Below are positions 1 to 12,400 of a DNA stretch of 64,000 nt, piece by piece. A program made the translations under genes and the position numbers. Positions within the stretch are counted from its first letter, which is position 1, and each line of letters starts with the position of its first letter. Source of the DNA: Cladorhizidae sp. MBARI D1340-BT2 (Eukaryota > Porifera > Demospongiae > Poecilosclerida > Cladorhizidae); the NCBI GenBank assembly GCA_028752905.1, contig JAQNBH010000014.1, positions 31,644,276 through 31,708,275 on the forward strand, read 5' to 3'. The notes under the pieces are model-generated. The model ran no database searches. It was not told the origin of the DNA and saw nothing but the letters and a program-made list of their open reading frames with translations.

Positions 1-1294
1 CTAGTGCAGCACAGTCTGGAGAGTGCCACACACCAGCATCATATCTAGTGCAGCCCAGCACAGTCTGGAGAGTGCCACACACCAGCACCATATCTAGTGC
101 AGCCCAGCACAGTCTGGAGAGTGCCACACACCAGCACCATATCTAGTGCAGCACAGTCTGGAGAGTGCCACACACCAGCATCATATCTAGTGCAGCACAG
201 TACAGTCTGGAGAGTGCCACACACCAGCACCATATCTAGTGCAGCACAGCACAGTCTGGAGAGTGCCACACACCAGCACCATATCAAGTGCAGCCCAGCA
301 GTCTGGAGAGTGCCACACACCAGCACCATATCTAGTGCAGCACAACACAGTCTGGAGAGTGCCACACACCAGCACCATATCTAGTGCAGCCCAGCACAGT
401 CTGGAGAGTGCCACACACCAGCACCATATCTAGTGCAGCCCAGCAGTCTGGAGAGTGCCACACACCAGCACCATATCTAGTGCAGCACAGTACAGTCTGG
501 AGAGTGCCCCACACCAGCACCATATCTAGTGCAGCCCAGTCTGGAGAGTGCCACACACCAGCACCATATCTAGTGCAGCACAGCACAGTCTGGAGAGTGC
601 CACACACCAGCACCATATCTAGTGCAGTCTGGAGAGTGCCACACACCAGCACCATATCCAGTGCAGCCCAGCGCAGTCTGGAGAGTGCCACACACCAGCA
701 CCATATCTAGTGCAGCACAGCACAGTCTGGAGAGTGCCACACACCAGCACCATATCTAGTGCAGCACAGCACAGTCTGGAGAGTGCCACACACCAGCACC
801 ATATCTAGTGCAGCACAGTGCAGTCTGGAGAGTGCCACACACCAGCACCATATCTAGTGCAGCCCAGCACAGTCTGGAGAGTGCCACACACCAGCACCAT
901 ATCTAGTGCAGCCCAGCACAGTCTGGAGAGTGCCACACACCAGCACCATATCTAGTGCAACACAGCACAGTCTGGAGAGTGCCACACACCAGCACCATAT
1001 CTAGTGCAGCCCAGCACAGTCTGCAGAGTGCCACACACCAGCACCATATCTAGTGCAGCCCAGCAGTCTGGAGAGTGCCACACACCAGCACCATATCTAG
1101 TGCAACACATCACAGTCTGGAGAGTGCCACACACCAGCACCATATCTAGTGCAGCCCAGCACAGTCTGGAGAGTGCCACACACCAGCACCATATCTAGTG
1201 CAGCCCAGCACAGTCTGGAGAGTGCCACACACCAGCACCATATCTAGTGCAGCCCAGCACAGTCTGGAGAGTGCCACACACCAGCACCATATCT
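1..1294. repeat. Minisatellite, about 49-bp unit
   Basis: Tandem copies built on CAGTCTGGAGAGTGCCACAC followed by CCAGCACCATATCTAGTGCA. The usual period is 49 bp (for example 61 to 110). Shorter units lack parts of the GCAGCCCAGCACA segment. The array is already under way at base 1, so it continues to the left. It ends where ATATC runs into unrelated sequence near 1294. The open frames of 60 to 119 codons on both strands are a by-product of the repeat, and no gene is called. Confidence 0.97.
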
Positions 1295-1573
1295 TGGATG
1301 TCTACTATTTAAGGACAGAGTAATAAATAGATCTTCCTCTCCTCCACATGATCAACTCTGCACCCGACCTCCACAACCTTGACCTCATATGTAGTTCATA
1401 ACTTTCCAGAAGTACCTCTTCCTGGCCGGGAGGAAGGGGGGGGAAGGAGGTACGACATGCATGAGGGGAGGGTGTGGTCAGCTCGTGTTTTATAGTCAGC
1501 CACGATTTAGTCTCTTCAGTGAAATAGTAAGTGCTCGGCAGCCTCACACATACCCTAGTAATGCCTAGTAACG

Positions 1574-1823
1574 AGGGCTGGACCCAAGAGTAAAGGTTGG
1601 GTTACGTGTAGTCAATTGACCTTTGACCCTCGAATTGCACTCAACAAAGATGGACACTGATTGGTCCAGTGCTGCGTTTCAGATGCTGGATTAGAATTTT
1701 TTTCTAATCCAGCATCTGAAATGCAGCGTTGGAACAATCAGAACATCTCGTGTCGGCGTTGGCTCAGGTCAAAGGTCAATTGACAACATGCAACGCTCGG
1801 CCATCGTGTTGTGAACCAGCCCT
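1574..1823. mobile_element. Fold-back MITE-like element
   Basis: This is a 250-bp near-palindrome. The ends are AGGGCTGG (1574-1581) and CCAGCCCT (1816-1823). TCAATTGACCTTTGACC in the left arm returns as its complement GGTCAAAGGTCAATTGA in the right arm. At the centre GATGCTGGATTAGAA and TTCTAATCCAGCATC pair around a short T-rich loop. There is no coding capacity. The structure fits a non-autonomous fold-back or MITE element. A target-site duplication is not clear, so the superfamily is unknown. Confidence 0.75.
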
Positions 1824-2342
1824 AAGACGTGCTTAGCAAGCAACTTGTACGGCCTCCCCCCCCCATCAGAGCCCATAGAGGCTCTCCTTAGATCAAAGCC
1901 ACTAGTTCAGGAAGGTGACCCTCCCTCCATCTGCCAGGCCAACACAGAAACCCTCGACACGGCTAACATTCTGAACCAACGCACTCAGGGACTACGCCCA
2001 CCTACCACACATACCCAGCACAGCAGAGCTAGCCCAGGCCATAGGTAGGCAAGAGCAGACCAAACCACACACCCATCCCCACACACACCCTTCCACGCCC
2101 CCAAAGGGGTTGACACACATGCTTCAAAATAAGGTGTAACTTACACTGTACTGACATAACGATCAAGCACCATAACAAGAGGAATTTTCAACATTGCTCA
2201 CAAAAGCAGTTATTAAAAAATGAACCACCTGCACTGAACACTAGGCTATCCACCTGCACATGCTCAGTAGACTGCTGAGTCTTCATCATAAAACTCCATT
2301 TATGATTTGAAGGGGTGAGCAAGTCTCAGATAACAATGGCAA
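1824..2342. other. Unique sequence without a recognised feature
   Basis: A short plus-strand open frame at 1845-2048 shows no recognisable domain, and its proline/threonine-rich make-up follows from C-rich DNA. I see no convincing splice sites, RNA gene or transposon ends. Confidence 0.5.
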
Positions 2343-3266
2343 CTGCTTGTCACAGCCTGTCTCTTCCAGGCCCTTACTGCTTGTCACATCCTGTCTCTTC
2401 CAGGCCCTTACTGCTTGTCACAGCCTGTCTCTTCCAGACCCTTACTGCTTGTCACAGCTTGTCTCTTCCAGACCCTTACTGCTTGTCACAGCCTGTCTCT
2501 TCCAGGCCCTTACTGCTTGTCACAGCCTGTCTCTTCCAGGCCCTTACTGCTTGTCACTGCCATTCTCTTCCAGGCCCTTACTGCTTGTCACAGCCTGTCT
2601 CTTCCAGGCCCTTACTGCTTGTCACAGCCTGTCTCTTCCAGGCCCTTACTGCTTGTCACAGCCTGTCTCTTCCAGACCCTTACTGCTTGTCACAGCTTGT
2701 CTCTTCCAGACCCTTACTGCTTGTCACAGCCTGTCTCTTCCAGGCCCTTACTGCTTGTCACAGCCTGTCTCTTCCAGGCCCTTACTGCTTGTCACTGCCA
2801 TTCTCTTCCAGGCCCTTACTGCTTGTCACAGCCTGCCTCTTCCAGGCCCTTACTGCTTGTCACAGCCTGTCTCTTCCAGGCCCTTACTGCTTGTCACAGC
2901 CTGTCTCTTCCAGACCCTTACTGCTTGTCACAGCTTGTCTCTTCCAGACCCTTACTGCTTGTCACAGCCTGTCTCTTCCAGGCCCTTACTGCTTGTCACA
3001 GCCTGTCTCTTCCAGGCCCTTACTGCTTGTCACTGCCTGTCTCTTCCAGGCCCTTACTGCTTGTCACAGCCTGTCTCTTCCAGGCCCTTACTGCTTGTCA
3101 CTGCCTTGTCTCTTCCAGACCCTTACTGCTTGTCACAGCCTGTCTCTTCCAGGCCCTTACTGCTTTCACAGCCTGTCTCTTCCAGGCCCTTACTGCTTGT
3201 CACTGCCTATCTCTTCCAGGCCCTTACTGCTTGCCACTGCCTGTCTCTCCCAGAACCTTACTGCTG
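2343..3266. repeat. 34-bp minisatellite with a 238-bp higher-order repeat
   Basis: The unit is CTGCTTGTCACAGCCTGTCT followed by CTTCCAGGCCCTTA, 34 bp, about 27 copies. Marker variants recur every 238 bp, which is seven units: CAGCTTGTC at 2455, 2693 and 2931, and CACTGCCATTC at 2555 and 2793. At least the middle therefore grew by duplication of a seven-unit block. Because 34 is not a multiple of three, each reading frame cycles through all three phases, and all three plus frames stay open. The 403-codon frame from 2315 is explained by this and is not called a gene. Confidence 0.96.
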
Positions 3267-3492
3267 CTTCTGGAAGCTCTTCTACTGAGGAAAGCTGCAC
3301 AGACATCCATGTATGCTTACATAGTTTCACTCTGAACCTTCTGGGTGGATTCTTTGCTGAAGACATTATAGAGCAGCATAACCTTTGTTTGCTTACCTGT
3401 TACCTGAATGGAGATAATTTTTTATACCAAACTTCAGCTCATTCTATTTGCATTGCGATAACATTAACAGCCTGCGAAGAAAGATTATTCCT

Positions 3493-3928
3493 ATTAAAAG
3501 TTGCGAGTGAAGAGGTTAAACATTAAAAATTGGGAGTGAAAAGGTTAAACATTAAAAGTTGGGAGTGAAGAGGTTAAACACTAAAAGTTGGGAGTGAAGA
3601 GGTTAAACACTAAAAGTTGAGTGAAGAGGTTAAACAATAAAAGTTGGGAGTGAAGAGGTTAAACATTAAGAGCATTAAAAGTTGGGAGTGAAGAGATTAA
3701 ACATTAAAAGTTGGGAGTGAAGAGGTTAAACATTAAAAGTTGGGAGTGAAGAGGTTAAATTAGGAGTGAAGAGGTTAAGCATTAAAAGTTGGGAGTGAAG
3801 AGGTTAAACATTAAAAGTTAGGAGTGAAGAGGTTAAACATTAAAAGTTGGGAGTGAAGAGGTTAAGTTGGGAGTGAAGAGGTTAAACATTAAAAGTTAGG
3901 AGTGAAGAGGTTAAACTTTGGGAGTGAA
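3493..3928. repeat. 29-bp AT-rich minisatellite
   Basis: About fourteen copies of ATTAAAAGTTGGGAGTGAAG plus AGGTTAAAC, period 29 bp. Truncated units occur near 3615, 3670, 3758 and 3865, where pieces such as ATTAAAAGTT are lost or duplicated. There is no open frame of note. The array follows the 34-bp array after about 225 bp of unique sequence. Confidence 0.95.
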
Positions 3929-3993
3929 CAGATATGATGAGCACACTTGTAATGTAAAATGTTTATCTTTGCTGGGCACTCCCACTCAACCCT

Positions 3994-4027
3994 CCCCCCC
4001 CCCCCCCCCCCCCCACACACACACACA
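3994..4027. repeat. Poly-C tract followed by (CA)n
   Basis: About twenty consecutive C residues run directly into a short CA microsatellite. The complementary strand is a G-run able to form a G-quadruplex. Confidence 0.9.
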
Positions 4028-5661
4028 ATCACCCTCTCGCCTCTCCTCTTCCCCCAACTCTCTTACCGTGTTCCTGGCACTGTTTTGTCCATCCTCACAA
4101 ATACTTGGAATTCTTTACCAACATTATACTTCCTCGTCAGGTCATCTTCATCGTTGAACTGCGAGGCTGGCAACACAAAACAACAGCATTTGGCTCTTCA
4201 AGTTGGTAAAGTAAAGTCAAGATCAAAAGCATATATCGCACACAGTCAGTACAATACCCAACCCCATGACTTAAGTCATGTGACCTACGGTTTAACCATC
4301 TACTCAGACTTGTTATCATGTGACCTATAGTCAGAGTCACATGACAGAGATAATAACACTATCCAATACTGTAGCTGCAGCGTTGACATTTAAATTGGGT
4401 AGAAATCATTTTTGCTAGTAGTCAACAACAACAACAACAACAACAGAAACAACAACAGCAACAACAACATAAACAACAACAGCAGCAACAACAGCAACAA
4501 CAACAACAGCAACATGTTAGAACAATTAGTAGCTCTATGAAATTAAAGGCATTAAACCTAGAAGGAGGTGAAGGTCAAACACAACAAATGTGTGAGGCTG
4601 CAAGTTTAGTCCACAGAAATAGAAATTGGAGTAGCCAAATTAATCCCAGAAGCATATCTGACACAGTCTGGTGAACTTCACGCTAGACTTCCTTCCATCC
4701 ACTGCCATGGCCGGCCATGTTGAAAGGTGTTCAATACATTCTGCTTCTGTATATGGAAGTTGATGACCTTCAGTGTCTCGATACGGACTTCCTGACCCCA
4801 GTGAGGCGTGGTCAGCTGACATATCTCCTGGGGCTATTGTCCCTGCGGCCCGGAGGTGGAGAGAGCGATCAAGTCCAAGCAAGCTAAGAAGCAAGAACCA
4901 GTTAAGAAGTAAGTGGTTTGTTATCACTGCCATGGTGCCCGTGCCTTCATCATTGCGAGCCTCTCACCATTACACACCAACTCCTCCCCAACTACTACTG
5001 CTGCCCATATAGCCTTGTATAGGTGGTGGACTCTCCCACGGCAAGGCTGGACACACCCATCCCTGGCAGCCTCTCCTCCAGATGTTGTGTGAAACCAAGA
5101 ATTGACGGCAAATTATTGTACAGTCAAGTAGTGATTGATGACACTTTACCACTCCATGACTTGATGACACTTTACCACTCCAGACTTATGACACTTTACC
5201 ATTCCATGACTTTAGTGGATTAAGACATGCTAGTTGGCTGCACAGCCTTGGAAGTCAGAGTCCAGCCCCGGGGTCAGAGTCCATCCTGGAGGTCAGAGTC
5301 CAGACTTGGTAAGGTCCCCTCCATCTTTAGCTCACCTCCCGTCAAATTTGAGGCTAGAACGTTTTTCTTCAGTATAAAAGAATAAGCTACAGCTTGTTCA
5401 AAGCGAGCGGTCCAGACAATGTCTAGAAGACCACTTACATAGAGTGCCCCAGTGTTTGTGTAGCCTCCATCAGCAGAAGAGCCTCCAAGATTGGCCAGAA
5501 AACATCGTTAAAAATGGCAGCTGCAATTGTTGGTTATTAAAATTAAAAATGTGTGAACTTTCCTTCTAATTACAAATGTCTTAATTTATTGGAACATTTA
5601 GAAGCATGGTTCCTATTAGAGGGTTTGTGGTGGAGACAGTGTGTGTATGTGATGTGGACCT
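4028..5661. other. Mostly unique sequence with short simple repeats
   Basis: Contains a (CAA/CAG)n tract at 4423-4514, three to four copies of a TGACACTTTACCACTCCA unit at about 5134-5216, and a few GGTCAGAGTCCA units at 5245-5310. The open frames near 4640-5220 are broken and carry no motif I can name. A decayed retroelement gag was considered but could not be supported. Confidence 0.5.
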
Positions 5662-8600
5662 CAGGGGAGGCTCCATTAGGGGGGCAGGGGGGTAATCGCC
5701 CCCCCAATGATCTTGTGGCCTGTCAATGCATGCTATAATTATACTGACTGTATTATATGCCTGTAAACCCCAGACCACATGTTAACCTGCCAAAACCACC
5801 TGCTAAAACCACATTATGATTGCAGCTGCTCAAATTATTAAACCCACATGTGCAGCTGGAGATGAAGAGAAAGGAAACTCGAAGAAGTCTAACAGAAATG
5901 TGGCCAAAGAAGAAGAAAACTTCACAAAATGAAGGGATGCCTGGTGTATCTGGGAATGAGCTTTACAAGAACATGACTTTGAAGTTCTTTCAGAACCAGA
6001 GTCTGTCGATAAGGAACAGGTATGTAATGAGCTCGAATGTCTGGAAGAGATAGGGGAAGAAAGTATTTCTGTTGGTGACAATAAATCTGTTACTGTCAAT
6101 GAAGAATGCATGAAGAATGCATGAATCAATGCTGTACTGAGAAAAAAACTGCTTACCAACCAAAAGGAAAGGAGGCATTATCTCTATTTGCTAAGAATGA
6201 TCGCAAATTTCTCGCTACATGATGATAAACATGAATGGCTCACTCTATGTACTACGAAGAAGAAAGTATTTTGTGTCTACTGCAAATATGCACACAAACA
6301 TGACCTACTTACATTTTCGACAAAAGGTGAGGAAGCATTTACAATTAAAGGATTTGATAATTATAAAAAGGCTACTCAAAAATTTCGTACCCATGAGAAT
6401 TCAGATATGCATCTTGAAATGAAGTTGAAATGGAATGCTCTAGCCAATCCATCAATTGCTACTCAGCTCAACACTCAAATTGCTAGAGCTCAACTGTCTC
6501 GGCGTATTGGGCTCTTGAAACAACTTGAGGCTATGAAATATCTTCTCAGGCAGGGCATAGCATTGCGTGGACATTCTGAAGAAGAGGGAAATCTACCTCA
6601 ATTATTAAGCATGTGGTCAAGGTCAAGTGATAATAATGACATCAAATAATAATGACATCAAAAACTTCAAGGAAGGGAAGTATTTATCACATGACATTGT
6701 TAATGAAATGATAAGTCTGATGGGGCAAAAAGTATTACGACAAATTTTAGCAAGAATCATGAGTAGTGTTCCTAGTTGGTATGCTGTGATTGCTGATGAG
6801 GCTACTGACGTTACTTTTAAAGAACAGTTTAACTTGTCTATAAGGTATGTCGATGATGATTATATGGTGCATGAAGATTCAGTTGGTTTGTTCAATCTTC
6901 CCAACACTAAAGCTGAAACTTTATTTGTTGTATTGAAAGATATGCTTATGTGATTTGCTTTGCCTTTGTCATTATGTCGTGGTCAAGCATACGACGGAGC
7001 TGCTGCAATGCAGGGGAAAAGAAAAGGCTTAGCTACCTTGTTCAGAAAAGAAGTCCCAGCTGCATTGCCTGTCCATTGTCTGGCTCACTCCCTGAATCTC
7101 TGCCTGCAAGATGCAGGGAGGCAGATACAGCTATTGAGAGATACTATTGATCTTATTAGAGAAATAGTGAAGTTAATAAATTACTCTCCTAAAAGAAAGC
7201 ATCTCTTTTCTAAGAAATAGTTGGTAAATGAGACTGCAGAAGGTGGCATTAAAGGTGCTGTGTCCAACTCGATGGACAGTGAGAACTGGTGCCACTGGTG
7301 CTGTGATCAATCAGTATGGTGTGTTATGGAAACCATGGAAGAAGTCCATCAAACAACCCATGATGATTATGGATTGAAAGCAGCTGGAATACTTGCTGCT
7401 TTGGAAAAATTCTCAAATTTTATTTGGTTTAAAATTGGGTCACCTTCTTTTCAGTGCTGCTGAAGAAACTTCTAAAGTCTTACAAGCCAAGGATCTAAGC
7501 ATTCAAGAGGCAATGTCAGCAGTTAATGTAACACAAGATTTTTACAAGCACCAGAGGAAAGATGTAGAGTTTGAAAGGTTCTATAGTGCTGTTGTTGATC
7601 AGGCTCATTCATTGGAAATTGGGGACCCTAAACTTCCTAGGTATAAAAGGTTACCAGCAAGATTCGATAGCAGTCAACCTCATCAGTTTGATGCACCCAA
7701 AGTTTACTTTCGTAAAATTTATTATGAAGCTTGTGATATCCTTATCCAAGAACTGGATGATCGATTTAAGCAAGTGCATTTAATGAACCCCATGATAGCA
7801 ATGGAATCACTTCTTATTAAGGCTGCTAATGGAGAAGTTTATGAAAGTGAGCTTGAAGCCATTCAAGAATCTGTTTTTAAGAATCACCTTGACTTTGATC
7901 GACTGAAGAAGCATCTGGGAGTTCTAGTTGATGTTATCAACCAGGCCTTACCAGAGTGAAGAAAGTAACTAGCATTCGAACAATATGTGAAGCTATGAGT
8001 ACACTTGTGTATCGATCAATGTTTCCAGAAGTTCACAGATTGCTAAGCCTCTACTTTACAGTTCCAATTACATCCTCAACCTCTGAAAGAAGTTTTTCCA
8101 CTTAAGACGTATTCTAACATACTTAAGGGAGGCTTTTACCATTTCTGGGGTGGTCGACACAACTTGTCATAACTTTTTTTTTCTTTTCTCAATGCAGGTG
8201 AAATTTTATCAAGATGCAGTGTATTGAATGTGCTTTCTTTTGATATGCTCAGATTTTGCATATCTACTACCTAGGTGAAGTTATGGATCCCACCTCAGTA
8301 TCAGGGGCAAATATTCTAACTCATGGCCACTTAGTCCTAACCACTTCCCACTTAGGAAGTGCTTAGAGTGATCATAGAAGTGAAAAGTGAATGGCTAAAA
8401 ATATCATTAGCACAACAACTGAATTTTAAGAGAGGTCAACCTGAAGTTCTAAACATGGTATGTATATCCATATGCATACCTTCACCATGGATGGACTTAA
8501 ACATGTTTTAATCATTCACTTTTTAGAGCAGGGAAAGGACTTTCAAATGATATATTAAAATCTTGTATACATTAAAAAATGAGCAAGTTAGAATATTTCC

Positions 8601-9300
8601 AGATTCGGAAACAGTGATTTTCAGGAGAAGCCATGAAAAGTGGGTGTGTTTTTGGGGGGTATTTTTTTGGTAAAAATCGAAATGATGACGGTTGCCTGAC
8701 AGGATGCGCAGATCATGTGATGACAGCACAGGGCTGCGTGGTAACTATGGTAATTGGAAGCTTACTGAGAGCTTCATTTAGAGTCCTTTTCCAGACTTCT
8801 AACATGAACGGTTAGGGAGATACGCTTACCTTTGGCAGGAGCGCCGTCTTCAAGATTCAAACGGTATTTTGTATATAGCTTGATAATGTGAAATAGAATG
8901 CACAAAAAGGTGCATAACTTCATAATGGAGCATTGAAATACTCTGAAACTTGAAATATAACAACTACATGCATCAAGGTATAGAATAGAGCAATAAATTT
9001 AAAAAAATTAAATCATTAAAAAAACCTTAAGATCCACTATGTCAGAAAAAAGGTTAAATAACTGCATTTTACTACACATCCACAAGGCTCTCACAGATAG
9101 ACTTAACTTACAAGAAATTGCCCAAGATTTTATAACACTAAATGAAGAAAGAAAGAGATACTTTTAGAAGTAATCATTGTAATTTGTGTGTGTGATAAAA
9201 GTTGTGGCTTTAAAAAGTTGGGGTAGTCTTCAAAAATTTTAGCATGCTTACATGCGCCATCCCCTTGCCCCCCCAACCAGCAACTACTGGAGCCACCCTG
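5662..9300 (+). mobile_element. hAT-superfamily DNA transposon, decayed
   Basis: The left end CAGGGGAGGCTCCATTAGGG lies at 5662 and is followed by G- and C-runs. The right end, about 9261-9300, reads CCCCTTGCCCCCCCA, then ACTACTGGAGCCACCCTG. This is an imperfect inverted match to the left end (GGCTCCA against TGGAGCC, CAGGG against CCCTG). TGGACCT lies just outside the left end (5655-5661) and overlaps the right end (9299-9305), so a target-site duplication is likely but blurred. Inside are the transposase remains (5862-8130) and about 1.1 kb of 3' sequence with no recognised feature. The G-rich ends resemble those I know from ZMYM1-like hAT elements. The element is probably immobile because the transposase is broken. 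Confidence 0.6.
5862..8130 (+). pseudogene. hAT transposase pseudogene (ZMYM1/zinc-finger-MYM-like type)
   Basis: This is a cut-and-paste transposase broken into at least six frames. In order it shows: an N-terminus from ATG 5862 (MKRKETRRSLTEMWPKKKK); a TTF/BED-like zinc finger at about 6260-6420 (FCVYC, then RTHENSDMH); the first catalytic Asp region of the RNase H fold at about 6780 (YAVIADEATD); a second Asp region at about 6985 (GQAYDGAAAMQG); the hAT CxxH motif at about 7070 (VHCLAHSLNLCLQDA); a helical middle at 7393-7959; and the C-terminal hATC dimerisation region at about 8035-8110 (FTVPITSSTSERSFST). Lesions include frame changes near 6050 and 6180, an AATAATGACATCAA duplication with a stop at about 6630-6660, a stop at 6951-6953, and breaks near 7220 and 7460. 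A missing T in the hATC region brings in a stop just after SFST. The homology is clear at the motif level; the ZMYM1-type subfamily is inferred. Confidence 0.88.
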
Positions 9301-9442
9301 GACCTGGTATACAGTGAGCTTTCCCGGGGTACATATTCTAGCGGTCATGTTTTCCCTGGGTCTGCAAGATATGATTCATCTTGAGCCACCTCAAGGGCAT
9401 ATCCACTAGTCATTTCCAGAGTTGTAGAGGCATTGGGCACTC

Positions 9443-12400
9443 CATGTCAGAGCTATGGTGATGCATGTCAGAGCTATGGTAGTACATGTCAGAGCTATGG
9501 TGATGCATGTCAGAGCTATGGTGATGCATGTCAGAGCTATGGTGATGCATGTCAGAGCTATGGTGGTGCATGTCAGAGTTATGGTGATGCATGTCAGAGC
9601 TATGGTGATGCATGTCAGAGTTATGGTGATGCATGTCAGAGTTATGGTGATGCATGTCAGAGCTATGGTGATGCATGTCAGAGCTATGGTGATGCATGTC
9701 AGAGCTATGGTGATGCATGTCAGAGCTATGGTGATGCATGTCAGAGCTATGGTGATGCATGTCAGAGCTATGGTGATGCATGTCAGAGCTATGGTGATGC
9801 ATGTCAGAGCTATGGTGATGCATGTCAGAGCTATGGTGATGCATGTCAGAGCTATGGTGATGCATGTCAGAGCTATGGTGATGCATGTCAGAGCTATGGT
9901 GATGCATGTCAGAGCTATGGTGATGCATGTCAGAGCTATGGTGATGCATGTCAGAGCTATGGTGATGCATGTCAGAGCTATGGTGATGCATGTCAGAGCT
10001 ATGGTGATGCATGTCAGAGCTATGGTGGTGCATGTCAGAGCTATGGTGATGCATGTCAGAGCTATGGTGATGCATGTCAGAGCTATGGTGTGCATGTCAG
10101 AGCTATGGTGGTGCATATCAGAGCTGTGGTGGTGCATGTCAGAGCTATGGTGATGCATGTCAGAGCTATGGTGTGCATGTCAGAGCTATGGTGATGCATG
10201 TCAGAGCTATGGTGATGCATGTCAGAGCTATGGTGATGCATGTCAGAGCTATGGTGATGCATGTCAGAGCTATGGTGATGCATGTCAGAGCTATGGTGAT
10301 GCATGTCAGAGCTATGGTGATGCATGTCAGAGCTATGGTGATGCATGTCAGAGCTATGGTGATGCATGTCAGAGTTATGGTGATGCATGTCAGAGCTATG
10401 GTGCATGTCAGAGCTATGGTGATGCATGTCAGAGCTATGGTGATGCATGTCAGAGCTATGGTGATGCATGTCAGAGCTATGGTGGTACATGTCAGAGCTA
10501 TGGTGATGCATGTCAGAGCTATGGTGATGCATGTCAGAGCTATGGTGTGCATGTCAGAGCTATGGTGGTGCATATCAGAGCTGTGGTGGTGCATGTCAGA
10601 GCTATGGTGATGCATGTCAGAGCTATGGTGTGCATGTCAGAGCTATGGTGATGCATGTCAGAGCTATGGTGATGCATGTCAGAGCTATGGTGATGCATGT
10701 CAGAGCTATGGTGATGCATGTCAGAGCTATGGTGATGCATGTCAGAGCTATGTTAATGCATGACAGAGCTATGGTGATGCATGTCAGAGCTATGGTGATG
10801 CAAGTCAGAGCTATGTTAATGCATGTCAGAGCTATGGTGATGCATGTCAGAGCTATGGTGTGCATGTCAGAGTGCATGTCAGAACTATGGTGATGCATGT
10901 CAGAGCTATGGTGATGCATGTCAGAGCTATGGTGTGCATGTCAGAGCTATGGTGATGCATGTCAGAGCTATGGTGATGCATGTCAGAGCTATGGTGATGC
11001 ATGTCAGAGCTATGGTGATGCATGTCAGAGCTATGGTGATGCATGTCAGAGCTATGGTGATGCATGTCAGAGCTATGGTGATGCATGTCAGAGCTATGGT
11101 AATGCATGTCAGAGCTATGGTGATGCAAGTCAGAGCTATGGTGATGCATGTCAGAGCTATGGTGATGCATGTCAGAGCTATGGTGATGCATGTCAGAGCT
11201 ATGTTAATGCATGTCAGAGCTATGGTGGTGCATGTCAGAGCTATGGTGGTACATGTCAGAGCTATGGTGGTACATGTCAGAGCTATGGTGTGCATGTCAG
11301 AGCTATGGTGTGCATGTCAGAGCTATGGTATGTCAGAGCTATGGTGATGCATGTCAGAGCTATGGTGTGCATGTCAGAGCTATGGTGGTGCATGTCAGAG
11401 CTATGGTGATGCATGTCAGAGCTATGGTGATGCATGTCAGAGCTATGGTGTGCATGTCAGAGCTATGGTGATGCATGTCAGAGCTATAGTGATGCATGTC
11501 AGAGCTATGGTGATGCATGTCAGAGTTATGGTGATGCATGTCAGAGCTATGGTGATGCATGTCAGAGCTATGGTGATGCATGTCAGAGCTATGGTGATGC
11601 ATGTCAGAGCTATGGTGATGCATGTCAGAGCTATGGTGATGCATGTCAGAGCTATGGTGATGCATGTCAGAGCTATGGTGCATGTCAGAGCTATGGTGAT
11701 GCATGTCAGAGCTATGGTGATGCATGTCAGAGCTATGGTGATGCATGTCAGAGCTATGGTGATGCATGTCAGAGTTATGGTGGTGCATGTCAGAGTTATG
11801 GTTATGCATGTCAGAGTTATGGTGTGCATGTCAGAGCTATGGTGCATGTCAGAGCTATGGTGATGCATGTCAGAGTTATGGTGGTGCATGTCAGAGTTAT
11901 GGTGATGCATGTCAGAGCTATGGTGATGCATGTCAGAGTTATGGTGATGCATGTCAGAGCTATGGTGATGCATGTCAGAGTTATGGTGATGCATGTCCAG
12001 CTATGGTGCATGTCAGAGCTATGGTGATGCATGTCAGAGCTATGGTGATGCATGTCAGAGTTATGGTGGTGCATGTCAGAGCTATGGTGTGCATGTCAGA
12101 GCTATGGTGTGCATGTCAGAGCTATGGTATGTCAGAGCTATGGTGATGCATGTCAGAGCTATGGTGTGCATGTCAGAGCTATGGTGGTGCATGTCAGAGC
12201 TATGGTGATGCATGTCAGAGCTATGGTGATGCATGTCAGAGCTATGGTGTGCATGTCAGAGCTATGGTGATGCATGTCAGAGCTATAGTGATGCATGTCA
12301 GAGCTATGGTGATGCATGTCAGAGTTATGGTGATGCATGTCAGAGCTATGGTGATGCATGTCAGAGCTATGGTGATGCATGTCAGAGCTATGGTGATGCA

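Noticed and set aside
2315..3526. 403-codon plus-strand open frame
   Set aside because: It is the 34-bp repeat read through; the other plus frames are equally open, and the non-repeat tail has no homology or splice support.
4600..5220. Retrotransposon gag with a zinc knuckle (CYHCHG in one frame)
   Set aside because: The CCHC spacing is not met, and the frames are broken with no other retroelement domain.
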